This document shows, in pieces, positions 1-8,600 of a DNA stretch of 56,289 bases. The stretch spans positions 1-56,289 of the forward strand of contig JAILRC010000023.1 in assembly GCA_024698485.1 (NCBI GenBank), given 5' to 3'. Each line of letters opens with the position of its first letter. Position 1 is the first letter of the stretch. The notes beneath the pieces are model-generated. The model was not told the DNA's origin, searched no databases, and worked only from the letters and a program-made list of their open reading frames with translations. Both the position numbers and the translations under genes were made by a program. The stretch is from Lachnospiraceae bacterium (GTDB lineage: Bacteria > Bacillota > Clostridia > Lachnospirales > Lachnospiraceae).

Positions 1-32
1 TTACGTTGTTTCTTCTTACCTTTTTTGCTCAT
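1..32 (-). CDS. N-terminal fragment of a leftward gene, truncated by the window edge
   Basis: Read on the minus strand, an AGGAGG four bases before an ATG (complement of 30-32) opens a frame encoding M-S-K-K-G-K-K-K-Q-R and then running off the window. Only ten complete codons are visible. The start is very basic, as in small ribosome-associated or DUF-type proteins, but ten residues do not identify a family. The leader is about 150 nt if the promoter at 188-216 is used, and it contains a possible stem (96-102 with 118-124). The perfect ribosome binding site makes a real gene start likely; the function is unknown. Confidence 0.6.
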   Translation of the reverse strand, partial: MSKKGKKKQR

Positions 33-181
33 ATATCCTCCTGAAGATAAAGTTTTGTCGCAGGAGGAAATATCACCGTTTTAAGTTGAAAGCCGCCTGC
101 TTGATTGAGTGAGATTTAAGCAGGAACTTTCCGGATAAAACAGAATCACCTAGAAAAAGAGATATTAGAAGCGTTCTGCTC

Positions 182-200
182 ACCGTGATGATATCACGGT
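182..200. promoter_or_regulatory. Inverted repeat over the -10 element, putative operator
   Basis: ACCGTGAT, three bases, then ATCACGGT: a perfect 8-bp inverted repeat covering the minus-strand -10 hexamer. A near copy of one half (ATATCACCGT, 70-79) recurs in the leader of the same gene. No regulator for it is encoded in the window. Confidence 0.4.
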
Positions 201-216
201 TTGAAGGCGTTTGCAA
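188..216 (-). promoter_or_regulatory. SigA-type promoter for the leftward gene at the window start
   Basis: On the minus strand TTGCAA (211-216) and TATCAT (188-193) are separated by exactly 17 bases. The expected start is near 181, leaving a leader of about 150 nt before the ATG at 32. The -10 element lies inside the inverted repeat at 182-200, a layout typical of repressor control. Confidence 0.5.
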
Positions 217-273
217 GAGGGAAAGCATAAAACGTATATTTCCGCAAACACATATTTCTTCAAAACCCACATT

Positions 274-319
274 TTATGGTTCAAAAGCCTAAAAGATGCT
301 TTTTGAACCATAATTTTTT
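274..319 (+). terminator. Hairpin module A: terminator-like stem plus T6
   Basis: A stem of about 15 bp (274-288 with 298-313, one bulge) begins TTATGGTTC and ends GAACCATAA, followed by TTTTTT at 314-319. About 41 bases later comes the odd palindrome CATATATAATATG (361-373). The same order (hairpin, T6-GC, about 43 bases, CATATAATATG) recurs at 838-936 with different bases in the stem, so the structure is kept while the sequence changes. No gene ends immediately upstream on the plus strand. Confidence 0.5.
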
Positions 320-441
320 GCCCATTTTTATATGTAAAAGGGTAATTTGTAAAGGTGTAACATATATAATATGCGTTGCGCAAGGAAAACTACAGAAAAT
401 ATAGTGCGAAGGCATGAAGAAGTCCCAAAAAGTTTGACTTA

Positions 442-473
442 AAACCATGAAAAGATGCCTTTAGACCAAAAAA
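442..473 (+). repeat. Degenerate copy of the hairpin-module right arm
   Basis: The stretch with AAAAGATGCCTTTAGACCA resembles the loop and right arm of hairpin A (AAAAGATGCTTTTTGAACCA) and the loop and right arm of the hairpin at 989-1033 (AAAAGATGTTTAGGCCA). The left arm is eroded, so no good stem forms. It is probably a decayed member of the same family. Confidence 0.3.
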
Positions 474-484
474 CGTCATTTTTT

Positions 485-525
485 ATAAAGTTTTGGACCT
501 CTAACCCCCGTCACGGGGTCCATTT
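485..525. repeat. Intergenic repeat D, copy 1
   Basis: About 40 bases containing TTTTGGACCTCTAACCCC then GTC, CGGGG and TCCATT. They match 1082-1122 (TTTTGTACCCCTAACCCC, GTC, CGTGGG, TTCATT) with a few substitutions and small indels. Copy 2 abuts the stop codon of the SDR gene, so copy 1 may be the remnant of a duplicated gene end. Both contain a small CCCCGT/ACGGGG-type stem. Confidence 0.4.
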
Positions 526-551
526 CGGGCTTCCCGGGGGTACCCCGTGCG

Positions 552-590
552 GTCGAGGGGCAAGCAGCGCTTGTCCCTCGACATTTTATT
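552..590 (+). terminator. GC-rich hairpin with T-rich tail
   Basis: GTCGAGGGGCAAGC (552-565) pairs with GCTTGTCCCTCGAC (569-582) over 14 positions with one mismatch across a 3-base loop, followed by ATTTTATT. The right arm could alternatively pair with GGGACAGGC at 610-618, so two exclusive folds are possible. It could be an intrinsic terminator or part of a larger structured RNA. Confidence 0.4.
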
Positions 591-603
591 CGAATAAGAA
601 ACA

Positions 604-770
604 GCGCTGGGACAGGCATGCAGATACGGACTTCGGCTTGCGAAGGCGAGAATCAAAAATCATGTGCTGTAGCGCCGGGAACGATTCGCCCGTTCCCGGC
701 GCTGCAGCATTAAACACCCAACTTCCCTCTTCGCAACCGCAAATCCGTATCCGTGTGATCCGCTCCAAGC
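604..770 (+). ncRNA. Candidate structured RNA: long interrupted hairpin
   Basis: A GC-rich island inside AT-rich surroundings folds as a nested stem. Segment 623-645 pairs with 729-751 (GATACGGA/TCCGTATC and TTGCGAAG/CTTCGCAA intact, mismatches between). An internal loop of about 19 bases per side follows, then a 19-bp terminal stem (665-683 with 691-709, one G-U) with a 7-base loop. Weaker pairing extends outward toward 604 and 770. The shape (closing stem, central bubble, terminal stem, about 170 nt) recalls 6S RNA, but I see no clear promoter or terminator at its ends and cannot confirm the family. It may equally be a hairpin-type mobile repeat. Strand is not certain. Confidence 0.25.
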
Positions 771-837
771 GATGTTTGGCACGAGACCCTCCGCACGGGA
801 GATCGATCTGTGATCACAAAAAGCAGATGAGAGGCAT

Positions 838-882
838 TTATGACCTGAGAAGCTAAAAATGCTTTCCGGGTCATAATTTTTT
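838..882 (+). terminator. Hairpin module B: terminator-like stem plus T6
   Basis: TTATGACC...GAAGC (838-853) pairs with GCTTTCCGGGTCATAA (861-876), followed by TTTTTT (877-882). It is the second copy of the module seen at 274-373: the ends, the T6-GC tail and the downstream CATATAATATG (926-936) are kept, while the stem bases differ in a paired way. Confidence 0.5.
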
Positions 883-988
883 GCTCTTTTTAACTAAAAA
901 AATGCTCATCTTAAGAGAGCAAACACATATAATATGTACTACGAGCGATAAAACACGGAAATCTTAAGCAATAAAGCGCTCTGAACCC

Positions 989-1033
989 AAAAAAATTATG
1001 GCCTAAACACACAAAAAAGATGTTTAGGCCATA
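989..1033 (-). terminator. Terminator of the SDR gene (minus strand)
   Basis: TATGGCCTAAACA (997-1009) and TGTTTAGGCCATA (1021-1033) form a perfect 13-bp stem. On the minus strand it is followed after two bases by T7 (complement of 989-995). It lies about 90 bases past the SDR stop codon. In plus orientation it also resembles hairpin modules A and B. Confidence 0.7.
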
Positions 1034-1081
1034 TTTTGAAGTTTCAAAGGTATTTAGAACCTCAAACCTTGCTTCGGGGGG

Positions 1082-1122
1082 CAAAGGTATTTTGTACCCC
1101 TAACCCCGTCTCGTGGGTTCAT
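1082..1122. repeat. Intergenic repeat D, copy 2
   Basis: Second copy of the roughly 40-base element at 485-525, ending on the first base of the complement of the SDR stop codon. Apart from the repeats and hairpins listed here, and short open frames that look like chance, I see no gene between 33 and 1121. Confidence 0.4.
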
Positions 1123-1928
1123 TACTGGGGCTGCTTTCCGATGTAAGCAAGGATACCGCCGTCTACATAGAGGATGTGACCGTTAACGGCATTTGATGCT
1201 TCGGATGCAAGGAATACTGCGGGACCTGTAAGCTCTTCAGCCTTGAGCCATCTGTTTGCGGGTGTCTTTGCGCAGATGAACTGGTCGAAGGGATGACGGG
1301 AACCGTCGGGCTGGATCTCACGAAGAGGAGCAGTCTGAGGTGTCTCGATGTAGCCGGGTCCGAGGCCGTTGCACTGGATGTTGTACTGACCGTACTCGGA
1401 GCAGATGTTTCTGGTGAGCATCTTAAGACCGCCTTTAGCGGAAGCGTAAGCGGATACTGTTTCACGGCCGAGCTCTGACATCATGGAGCAGATGTTGATG
1501 ATCTTTCCGTGGCCCTTCTTGATCATTGAAGGGATGACAGCCTTGGAAACGATGAAAGGAGCGTTTAAGTCAACGTCGATAACCTGTCTGAACTGAGCGG
1601 CGGTCATCTCTGTCATGGGAATTCTCTTGATGATGCCTGCGTTGTTTACGAGGATATCGATGACTCCCACTTCCTTTTCGATGGTTGCAACAAGATTGTT
1701 TACAGCGTTCTCGTCGGTAACGTCGCAAACGTAGCCGTGAGCCTTGATGCCTTTTTCCGCATATGCAGCGAGGCCCTTGTCAACAAGTTCCTGGTTGATG
1801 TCGTTGAAGCAGATGGTAGCGCCTGCGTCAGCATATGCACTGGCGATGGCAAATCCGATACCGTAGGAAGCGCCTGTAACGAGAGCTACCTTTCCGGCAA
1901 GGGAAAAGTTGATGTAATTGTTTTCCAT
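1122..1928 (-). CDS. SDR-family oxidoreductase, gluconate 5-dehydrogenase-like
   Basis: Short-chain dehydrogenase/reductase of 268 residues, predicted cytoplasmic and NAD(P)-dependent. The N-terminal Rossmann motif TGASYGIG, the NNAG motif and the catalytic Y-A-S-A-K are intact, and the C-terminus (VNGHILYVDGG) is typical of the classical family. The overall sequence reads like gluconate/2-keto-gluconate dehydrogenases (IdnO/KduD type), which interconvert keto-sugar acids and sugar acids; the substrate is inferred, not proven. An upstream in-frame ATG at 1955 is rejected because GGAGG sits six bases before the ATG at 1928. The gene is alone, with its own promoter (1988-2016) and terminator (989-1033). 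Confidence 0.85.
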   Translation of the reverse strand: MENNYINFSLAGKVALVTGASYGIGFAIASAYADAGATICFNDINQELVDKGLAAYAEKGIKAHGYVCDVTDENAVNNLVATIEKEVGVIDILVNNAGIIKRIPMTEMTAAQFRQVIDVDLNAPFIVSKAVIPSMIKKGHGKIINICSMMSELGRETVSAYASAKGGLKMLTRNICSEYGQYNIQCNGLGPGYIETPQTAPLREIQPDGSRHPFDQFICAKTPANRWLKAEELTGPAVFLASEASNAVNGHILYVDGGILAYIGKQPQ

Positions 1929-1987
1929 ATGATCCTCCAAATTAACTGTTTTCATCTTTTGTGCCCGTGAGGGTGGTTCGAGAAAAA

Positions 1988-2016
1988 ATTATAACAAAGA
2001 ACAGAAGGAAAAACAA
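1988..2016 (-). promoter_or_regulatory. Promoter of the SDR gene
   Basis: On the minus strand TTGTTT (2011-2016), 17 bases, then a perfect TATAAT (1988-1993). The expected start is near 1981, about 50 bases before the ATG. Confidence 0.65.
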
Positions 2017-2050
2017 GTGCCAATGCCATACACATTTACCAACTCCGTTG

Positions 2051-2078
2051 TTGCCTTTTTCTGAAAAGATGTTATAAT
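2051..2078 (+). promoter_or_regulatory. Promoter of the yqeG-pepP-glnS operon
   Basis: TTGCCT (2051-2056), 16 bases, TATAAT (2073-2078), with an extended -10 TG at 2070-2071. It lies back to back with the SDR promoter. The leader is short, ending in AGAGGAGA before the GTG start at 2112. Confidence 0.65.
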
Positions 2079-2111
2079 TTTAGGTTAGATTTATTCAGAG
2101 AGGAGACAAAA

Positions 2112-2627
2112 GTGCTTTTTCCCACCTTTTTCTATTCATCGGCTTACTCAATACCATATGAAAAACTTTTCGAAGAAGGGAAGAGGGGAGTGTTGTTCGA
2201 CATAGACAACACACTGGTGGAGCACGGAGCTCCTGCTGACGACAGAGCGGCTGAACTTATTGCACGGCTTAAGAAATTGGGCTTTGGCATATGCTTCGTT
2301 TCAAACAACAAGGAACCCAGAGTGAAGAGTTTTAACGATGCCCTGGGAGCGACTTATGTTTTTAAAGCGGGTAAACCCGGTGCAAAGGGCTATCTCAAGG
2401 GATGTGAGAAACTGGGAATAAAGCCTGAAGAAGCTGTTTTTGTCGGAGATCAGATCTTTACCGACATATGGGGCGCGAACAAAGCGGGGATCAAAAGTTT
2501 TCTGGTGAAAAGGATCGCTTTTCACGAGGAGATACAGATCCACATAAAAAGGATCGCGGAATTCCCCATTGTTTTTCTTTTCAGACTCATATGCGGAAAG
2601 AGATGTTTTCTCAAAGGTCAAGGATGA
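2112..2627 (+). CDS. YqeG-family HAD-IIIA phosphatase
   Basis: A 171-residue HAD-superfamily hydrolase. The first catalytic motif DIDNTL begins near residue 30 (nucleophile and acid/base Asp). The SNN motif follows near residue 64, the Lys motif (AGKPG) near residue 90, and the Mg-binding loop GDQIFTDIWGAN near residue 112. Length and motif order fit YqeG, related to the GEP4 phosphatidylglycerophosphate phosphatases, so a role in phospholipid synthesis is possible but not shown. The start is GTG at 2112, preceded by AGAGGAGA. It is the first gene of a three-gene operon, 35 bases before the peptidase gene. Confidence 0.85.
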   Translation: MLFPTFFYSSAYSIPYEKLFEEGKRGVLFDIDNTLVEHGAPADDRAAELIARLKKLGFGICFVSNNKEPRVKSFNDALGATYVFKAGKPGAKGYLKGCEKLGIKPEEAVFVGDQIFTDIWGANKAGIKSFLVKRIAFHEEIQIHIKRIAEFPIVFLFRLICGKRCFLKGQG

Positions 2628-2662
2628 GGCTGTTTTTCGGCCTTGGAAAGTGAGGATATCAT

Positions 2663-3733
2663 ATGATAAATTACGAAAGAGTCCAGTCTGTCCTGGAGGA
2701 CAGAAAAATTGATGCGATTCTTGTTTCAGACGGTTACAACATGCGCTACATTTCCGGTTTCACCGGAGCAACAGGTTTCCTTTTTATTTCAAAGAATTCA
2801 AGGAAGCTTTTCACCGATTCACGTTATACGGTGGCTGCAAAGACACAGGCTCCCGATTTCGAGGTGACCATTGTTGACGGCGCAAGAAATTATTCTGCTT
2901 TGATCAACAGTGCCATAGAGGCTGACGGGGTACAGACCCTCGGCTTCGAAGCAAACAATTTTACATATGCACAGTATGAAAAATTCAAGAAAGATCTTAA
3001 TGTAAAGGAACTTGTTCCCGTGGGCAACGATCTGTCTCTCCTGAGAGTAAAGAAGACGGAAGAGGAGATCGCAAATCTCCGCCAGGCAGAGCATATCGGA
3101 GACATCGCTTTCAACGAGATCCTGGGTTACCTGAAGCCCGGTGCCACAGAGCTTGAGATCGCCGCAAAGCTTGAGTACATCATGAAGTGTAACGGTGCGG
3201 AGAAACTCAGTTTCGAGACCATCGTTGCCGCAGGTGTCAACGGTTCCAAGCCTCATGCCGAGCCCGGAAATTACAAGATCCAGTCCGGAGACCTGGTAAC
3301 AATGGATTTCGGATGCGTTTACAACGGCTATTGCTCGGATATGACAAGAACCGTGTGCGTAGGAAAGGCTAATGCAAAGCAGCGTGAGATCTATGACATA
3401 GTTCTCAAGGCACAGACCACTGTTATCGAAGGTCTTAAGCCCGGAATGAAGGGTAAGGAATACGACAAGATCGCAAGAGACATTATCGCTGAAGCGGGCT
3501 ACGGTCAGTACTTCGGTCACGGTCTCGGACATTCCGTGGGACTTGAGATCCATGAGGATCCCAGATTCTCCGTTGCAGAGGAAAGGATCATCGAGGCAGG
3601 CACCATCATCACTGTTGAACCCGGAATTTACATCCCTGATTTCGGCGGAGTGAGGATCGAGGACATGCTGGTGATCACCGAGGACGGTTACGAAGACTTT
3701 GCACATTCCAGAAAAGATCTTATCGAACTGTGA
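2663..3733 (+). CDS. M24-family Xaa-Pro aminopeptidase
   Basis: Creatinase/prolidase-fold metallopeptidase (356 residues) that removes N-terminal residues before proline. Residues 1-130 form the creatinase N-domain. The catalytic domain holds the five dinuclear-metal ligands in order: Asp about 215 (TMDFG), Asp about 226 (CSDMTRT), His in GHGLGHSVGLEIHEDP near 286-290, Glu in VEPGIY and Glu in GVRIEDM. All appear intact. The length is normal for the short PepP/PepQ-like enzymes of Firmicutes. The ribosome binding site is GTGAGGATAT, nearly the same as that of glnS. Cytoplasmic peptide turnover is the likely role; a link to the distant glycan region is not implied. Confidence 0.9.
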   Translation: MINYERVQSVLEDRKIDAILVSDGYNMRYISGFTGATGFLFISKNSRKLFTDSRYTVAAKTQAPDFEVTIVDGARNYSALINSAIEADGVQTLGFEANNFTYAQYEKFKKDLNVKELVPVGNDLSLLRVKKTEEEIANLRQAEHIGDIAFNEILGYLKPGATELEIAAKLEYIMKCNGAEKLSFETIVAAGVNGSKPHAEPGNYKIQSGDLVTMDFGCVYNGYCSDMTRTVCVGKANAKQREIYDIVLKAQTTVIEGLKPGMKGKEYDKIARDIIAEAGYGQYFGHGLGHSVGLEIHEDPRFSVAEERIIEAGTIITVEPGIYIPDFGGVRIEDMLVITEDGYEDFAHSRKDLIEL

Positions 3734-3774
3734 TAAAAGCGAACAACTAAACATAAAAATGTGAGGATATATCT

Positions 3775-5463
3775 ATGGAAAATGAAATGACAGGTAAAAA
3801 TTTTATCGAGCAGTTTGTCGAAGAAGACATTGCCGATAACGGGAGATTTGCCGGACAGCGCGTTCACACCAGATTTCCTCCCGAGCCCAACGGCTACCTT
3901 CACATCGGTCATTGCAAAGCCCTTTGCATAGATTTCGGTACCGCTGAAAAGTTCAACGGTATCACCAACCTTCGTATGGATGACACCAACCCTGCGAAGG
4001 AAGACAGCGAGTTTGTGGATGCCATCAAGGAAGACATCCATTGGCTTGGCTTTGACTGGGGAGACAGATTCTATTACGGCTCCGATTATTTTGAAAAAGA
4101 CTATGAATATGCGGTAGAACTCATTAAGAAAGGTCTGGCATATGTTTGCGAGCTGAGCGCCGAGGAATTCTCAAAGTTCCGCGGAGACACTCAGACTCCC
4201 GCCGTGAGCCCTTACAGGGACAGACCTGTTGAAGAGAATCTCGATCTCTTTGAGAGAATGAGAAAGGGTGAGTTCGAAGAGGGCAAGTACACCCTGCGTG
4301 CAAAGATCGATCTTGCATCGGGCAACTTCAACATGAGAGACCCGGTCATCTATCGTATCAGATACATCAACCACCACAGACAGGGAAACAAGTGGTGCAT
4401 CTTCCCCATGTACGACTTTGCTCATCCCATCCAGGATGCGCTTGAAGGCATCACCCATTCACTTTGCTCCCTTGAGTACGAGGATCACAGACCTCTCTAT
4501 GACTGGGTGGTAAACAATGTTTCTGTTCCCTGCAAGCCCCGTCAGATCGAGTTTGCAAGACTCGGTATCAACTACACCGTTCTTTCCAAGCGTAAGCTCC
4601 GCAGAATGGTGGAAGAGCATATAGTTACAGGATGGGACGATCCCAGAATGCCTACACTCTGCGGTCTCAGAAGAAGAGGTTACACCCCCGCTTCCATCCG
4701 TGATTTCTGCAACAAGATCGGTGTTTCCAAGGTGGTTTCAACCGTTGACTATTCATTCCTTGAGTCCTGCTTAAGGGACGACCTCAACATGAACGCACCC
4801 AGAAAGATGGCAGTCATCCGCCCCGTTAAGCTCATCATTACCAACTATCCCGAAGGACAGAGCGAAGAACTTGACATTGAGAACAACCCCAACGATGAGA
4901 ATGGCGGAACAAGAAAGGTGACTTTTTCCCGTGAACTCTATGTCGAGGCAGAGGATTTCATGGAAGAGCCCATTCCCAAGTACAAGAGACTGTTCCCCAA
5001 CGGACCCGAGTGCAGACTTAAGGGCGCTTATCTCATTCAGTGCACAGGCTGCAAGAAGGATGAGAACGGTAATGTGGTCGAGATCTATGCAACCTACGAT
5101 CCCGAAAGCCGCGGCGGAGATCCCGCAGACGGAAGAAAGGTCAAGGGAGCGACTCTCCACTGGGTAGATGCCAACAATTCCGTTGATTTTGAAGCGCGTC
5201 TTTACGACTATCTCTTCAATCAGGAGGATCCCGATGCTGCGGAAGACTACTTCAGCTGCCTGAATCCCGGATCTCTCGAAGTCCTTACGGGCTGTAAGGG
5301 AGAGAAGAGCCTTGAGGAAGTTAAGCCTTCCAAGAGCGGAGAGAACGAGCCTTCGTTCCAGTTCCTTCGTCTGGGCTACTTTGCTCTGGACTATAAGGAT
5401 TCCAAGGACGGCAAGCTGGTATTCAACCGTTCCGTGGCTCTTAAGGACAGTTTTAAGAAATGA
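3775..5463 (+). CDS. glnS: Glutaminyl-tRNA synthetase
   Basis: Class I aminoacyl-tRNA synthetase (562 residues) charging tRNA-Gln with glutamine. The HIGH box appears as PPEPNGYLHIGHC near residues 33-45 and the KMSKS equivalent as VLSKRKL near residue 270. The GlnS-type C-terminal anticodon-binding beta-barrels follow and the length matches bacterial GlnS. Many Firmicutes make Gln-tRNA by the GatCAB amidation route, so direct GlnS is a lineage-specific trait, generally seen as horizontally acquired; in Clostridia it is not rare. The 41-base gap upstream leaves no room for a T-box. It is last in the operon, followed by a terminator at 5470. Confidence 0.95.
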   Translation: MENEMTGKNFIEQFVEEDIADNGRFAGQRVHTRFPPEPNGYLHIGHCKALCIDFGTAEKFNGITNLRMDDTNPAKEDSEFVDAIKEDIHWLGFDWGDRFYYGSDYFEKDYEYAVELIKKGLAYVCELSAEEFSKFRGDTQTPAVSPYRDRPVEENLDLFERMRKGEFEEGKYTLRAKIDLASGNFNMRDPVIYRIRYINHHRQGNKWCIFPMYDFAHPIQDALEGITHSLCSLEYEDHRPLYDWVVNNVSVPCKPRQIEFARLGINYTVLSKRKLRRMVEEHIVTGWDDPRMPTLCGLRRRGYTPASIRDFCNKIGVSKVVSTVDYSFLESCLRDDLNMNAPRKMAVIRPVKLIITNYPEGQSEELDIENNPNDENGGTRKVTFSRELYVEAEDFMEEPIPKYKRLFPNGPECRLKGAYLIQCTGCKKDENGNVVEIYATYDPESRGGDPADGRKVKGATLHWVDANNSVDFEARLYDYLFNQEDPDAAEDYFSCLNPGSLEVLTGCKGEKSLEEVKPSKSGENEPSFQFLRLGYFALDYKDSKDGKLVFNRSVALKDSFKK

Positions 5464-5469
5464 TCATAT

Positions 5470-5508
5470 GACAGAAGTTTCCCGATATTTGGGGGCTTCT
5501 GTCTTTTT
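5470..5508 (+). terminator. Terminator after glnS
   Basis: GACAGAAG (5470-5477) pairs with CTTCTGTC (5496-5503), with further CCC/GGG pairing inside, followed by TTTTT. Confidence 0.8.
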
Positions 5509-5607
5509 GTGCGCGAAAAACTTTACTTTCACAGCTTTTAATGTTAAATTTATAGGAAGGCAAAAAAAGGAAAAATTATTAGAGAAAGACAAAAGGAGCA
5601 TGCCCGG

Positions 5608-8600
5608 ATGGATCCCATCGATGAGATAAAAGAATTTGGGGAAGCTTTGGAAGCGGAAACAGAAACAGAATATGTTGAAGAGGAAACTCCGTCAGATATT
5701 TTTCTGACTTCGGATGTGAAATTTATGGGTCACAAGGGATATGCCTTTGTGATCAAGGCTTCTGATGCCATTACTCCCGGCAGCGACGAATCCCGCATCT
5801 ACGGATGCTACAGAGTGGACTCTGATGAGAAGCTTGCTGCCAGGATCGTTGTGTCTGTTACCCCGGATTCGCCCGAAGAGGAGATCGAGGCGCGGGAGAG
5901 AGTCATCACTTTTCTTGAAAGGGTGAGCGGCAGTCCCGATTCTCACATTCTTCCTCTGTTGGAACACGGAACGGCGAAGATAAACGGAAGACCTTACTTC
6001 GTAGAGGTTTATCCCTATTGTGAAGAAGCGGATCTGGGAAAGAGGAAGGGGAGTTTTACCTTAAGACAGCTTTCGAAAGAAGTTATCCCTGCCCTTAACA
6101 GCGCTCTTCGTTACATTCACGGTTCGGGACTGGTGTACAGGGATCTGAAACCCGAGAATCTTTTGATGTTTAACGGCCGTGTGGTACTGGCGGATTTCGG
6201 TATGGCCTGTCCCACGGATGAAAATGGATATGCCATAGACAGGGAGAGAATGGGGACTCTGGGCTATTATGCCCCGGAACTCATGTCCCAGCCTGCGGTA
6301 AAGGCTTCGGACTACTACTCCATGGGCCAGACTCTTTGGACTCTGTACAGCGGTGAGATGATGTATGCCGATGTGATCAGGAAGACCGAGGAACTGGGGC
6401 CCGAGGAGCAGAAGCAAAGTGTGGGACTTGCCATGGTGGGCAACAGCTATTTCGGTCTTGAGGAGATCCCGGAAGAAGATGCCTTTTTTGCAGTGCTTTT
6501 GAGAGGACTGCTACAGTTCGACCCCGCTCTTCGTTTTGACAATGATGCCGTCAACCGTTGGATGGAAGGCGACAAGAGCGTCATCACCGATGTTTCCGAA
6601 GCGGAAAAGGTCAGATCCTACACCAGAGCCTTTTCACTGTTCGGCGCGGAGTGCTGGGATGATGCGGATGTCTGCGCCCAGCTCTGCGAAAACTGGGATG
6701 AAGGCATAGAGGCTCTGTACGACGGGACAGTCAAGGATTTTTATCTGACTCAGGATCTTGAGAAAGCGACTTTTATCGAGAAAACAGTGAGCGAACTGCC
6801 GGCGGGAGAAGATGAACAGGCCGAGGAGTACTTTAAGAGTGTGGGCCTGGCAAAATTCATCCTTTACCTTTCGGAGAACAGGATACTCTGCTGGAAAGGT
6901 GAAATGTTCGAGTCTCCTGCGGAACTCGGTCTGTATATAGAAGATTATCTGTACGGAAAAGGGAAGGAAAACGACATTTACGGTCTCATCTTCTCCGAAC
7001 TTGTTACGGAATGGTACAGGAAATCTCAGAACGCCTTCGGCGGAGTGGTGGATGAACTCGTGTCCATTACGGAGATGCTGAAGACAGGAGAGTTCGGAGC
7101 AAAAACAGCCATATACATGCTGTATTTCCTTTTCGTTCAGGACAGACGCAAGGTGAAGATGGACGAATGCCGGGAACTTAAGGAATATGTCCGCTATATG
7201 CTGGAACATCCCGGAAGGATCTATTGCAACGAAAACAACCGTCCCATCATCGATTCTCCCAGATTCATGGCGCTTCTGTGCGCCTGGGGCTATGAAGAGG
7301 CTGTGAAACTCTTTGTGGCAGATTCGGGAGAGGAATATGCGGAAAGGTTTGAGACCTTCTTTGATTTCCTTGCGGGAATGGCGGAAAGCGAAGAAGACAT
7401 GAACCGTGTGGCTCTTCTCTATTGCGAGTGCGGTCCGAGAGGCCATCTCACCTGGTGGAGAAAGAACATGGATCACTATGTCTACTGCGGCAAAAAAGCC
7501 AGGGCTTTAAAGAAAAAAATGGAGGCCGTGGACATAGATCCCTATGCCGATCTTGACGAACAGAGAAAGGTCTTTGCCACCCTCAACAATCTGTCCAAAC
7601 AGTTTCTGGAACTGTTCGAATCGGATATCTTCATGGGAAGCATGGGCATAGAAGGCTTTTCGGAGAATTATGTCTATTCGGACAGACTGAGTGACGGCTG
7701 GTTTTTTGAATTTCTTGGGCAGAAAGCGCCCCTGGGCTTCAAGTACCATCTGGAGATCCTTGAGCCGGATGTTCCCGAAGTCATAGAGGCTTCGGAAAAG
7801 GTTGAAAAGAAATTAAGGACAGCAACAGGAAAACTCAGGGAAGAATACGTTGAATTCGCCGAAAACAACGTGTTTTACAAAGAAGACACAGGCGGACATA
7901 TAGTTGCACCGCTGATCACCTATGTGATACTTTTTGTCCTTGTTATCTTAAGAACAAGAGTTTTGGAATTTCTCCGGGACAGCATCGGAAAGCTTCCCTT
8001 TGTGAATGAGGGAACAGCCGAGAAGATAAGGAATGTTTGCGACAACCTGATCTCTGTAAACGAGGAGATCTGGTTCTCAGTCATTGTCTTCGGTGTTTCG
8101 GCAGCCATATTGTACAAGTTCTACAAGACTTTGATGAAGATCTACTGCAGACGAATAGAGTCCTATGACTCGGGGATAGATGTCCTGGAAGACCGTATTG
8201 CGGAAAATCTTGCTGCTTACAAGCACAGCAGTCTTAAGGAAAGGATAGTGAACTGTGCCCGTTACAATGAAGAGTATCGTACGGACACCGATAATGCTCC
8301 GGGAAGAGTCATTGCCGGCATCAGAAAGAAATTCCAGAGGACAAACGAAGTGGCAAAAGTCTCCAAGAAGTGGGTCAATCTTGGAATGTCTCTGGCTGTG
8401 TTCACAGGCATGCTCTTTTTCATAAAAGCCTATGTGGGAGAGAGAATGGAGACAGGCGTAGGCGGAGGAATGTCCGTGGCACTGGTCTTTCTGGCAGCAA
8501 CAGCCATTATCAACATGATCGTATTCGGAAGTGGAGTTTATCTCGGAAAGCTTTCAAAGATCACAGGTGTTCTCATGACTCTGCTCTACGGCGGAGCCAT

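Noticed and set aside
455-856. Open frame of 133 codons through the GC-rich island
   Set aside because: No ribosome binding site, composition dominated by inverted repeats, and no recognisable protein features; better explained as structured non-coding sequence.
3734-3774. T-box riboswitch before glnS
   Set aside because: The gap is only 41 bases and holds just the ribosome binding site region.
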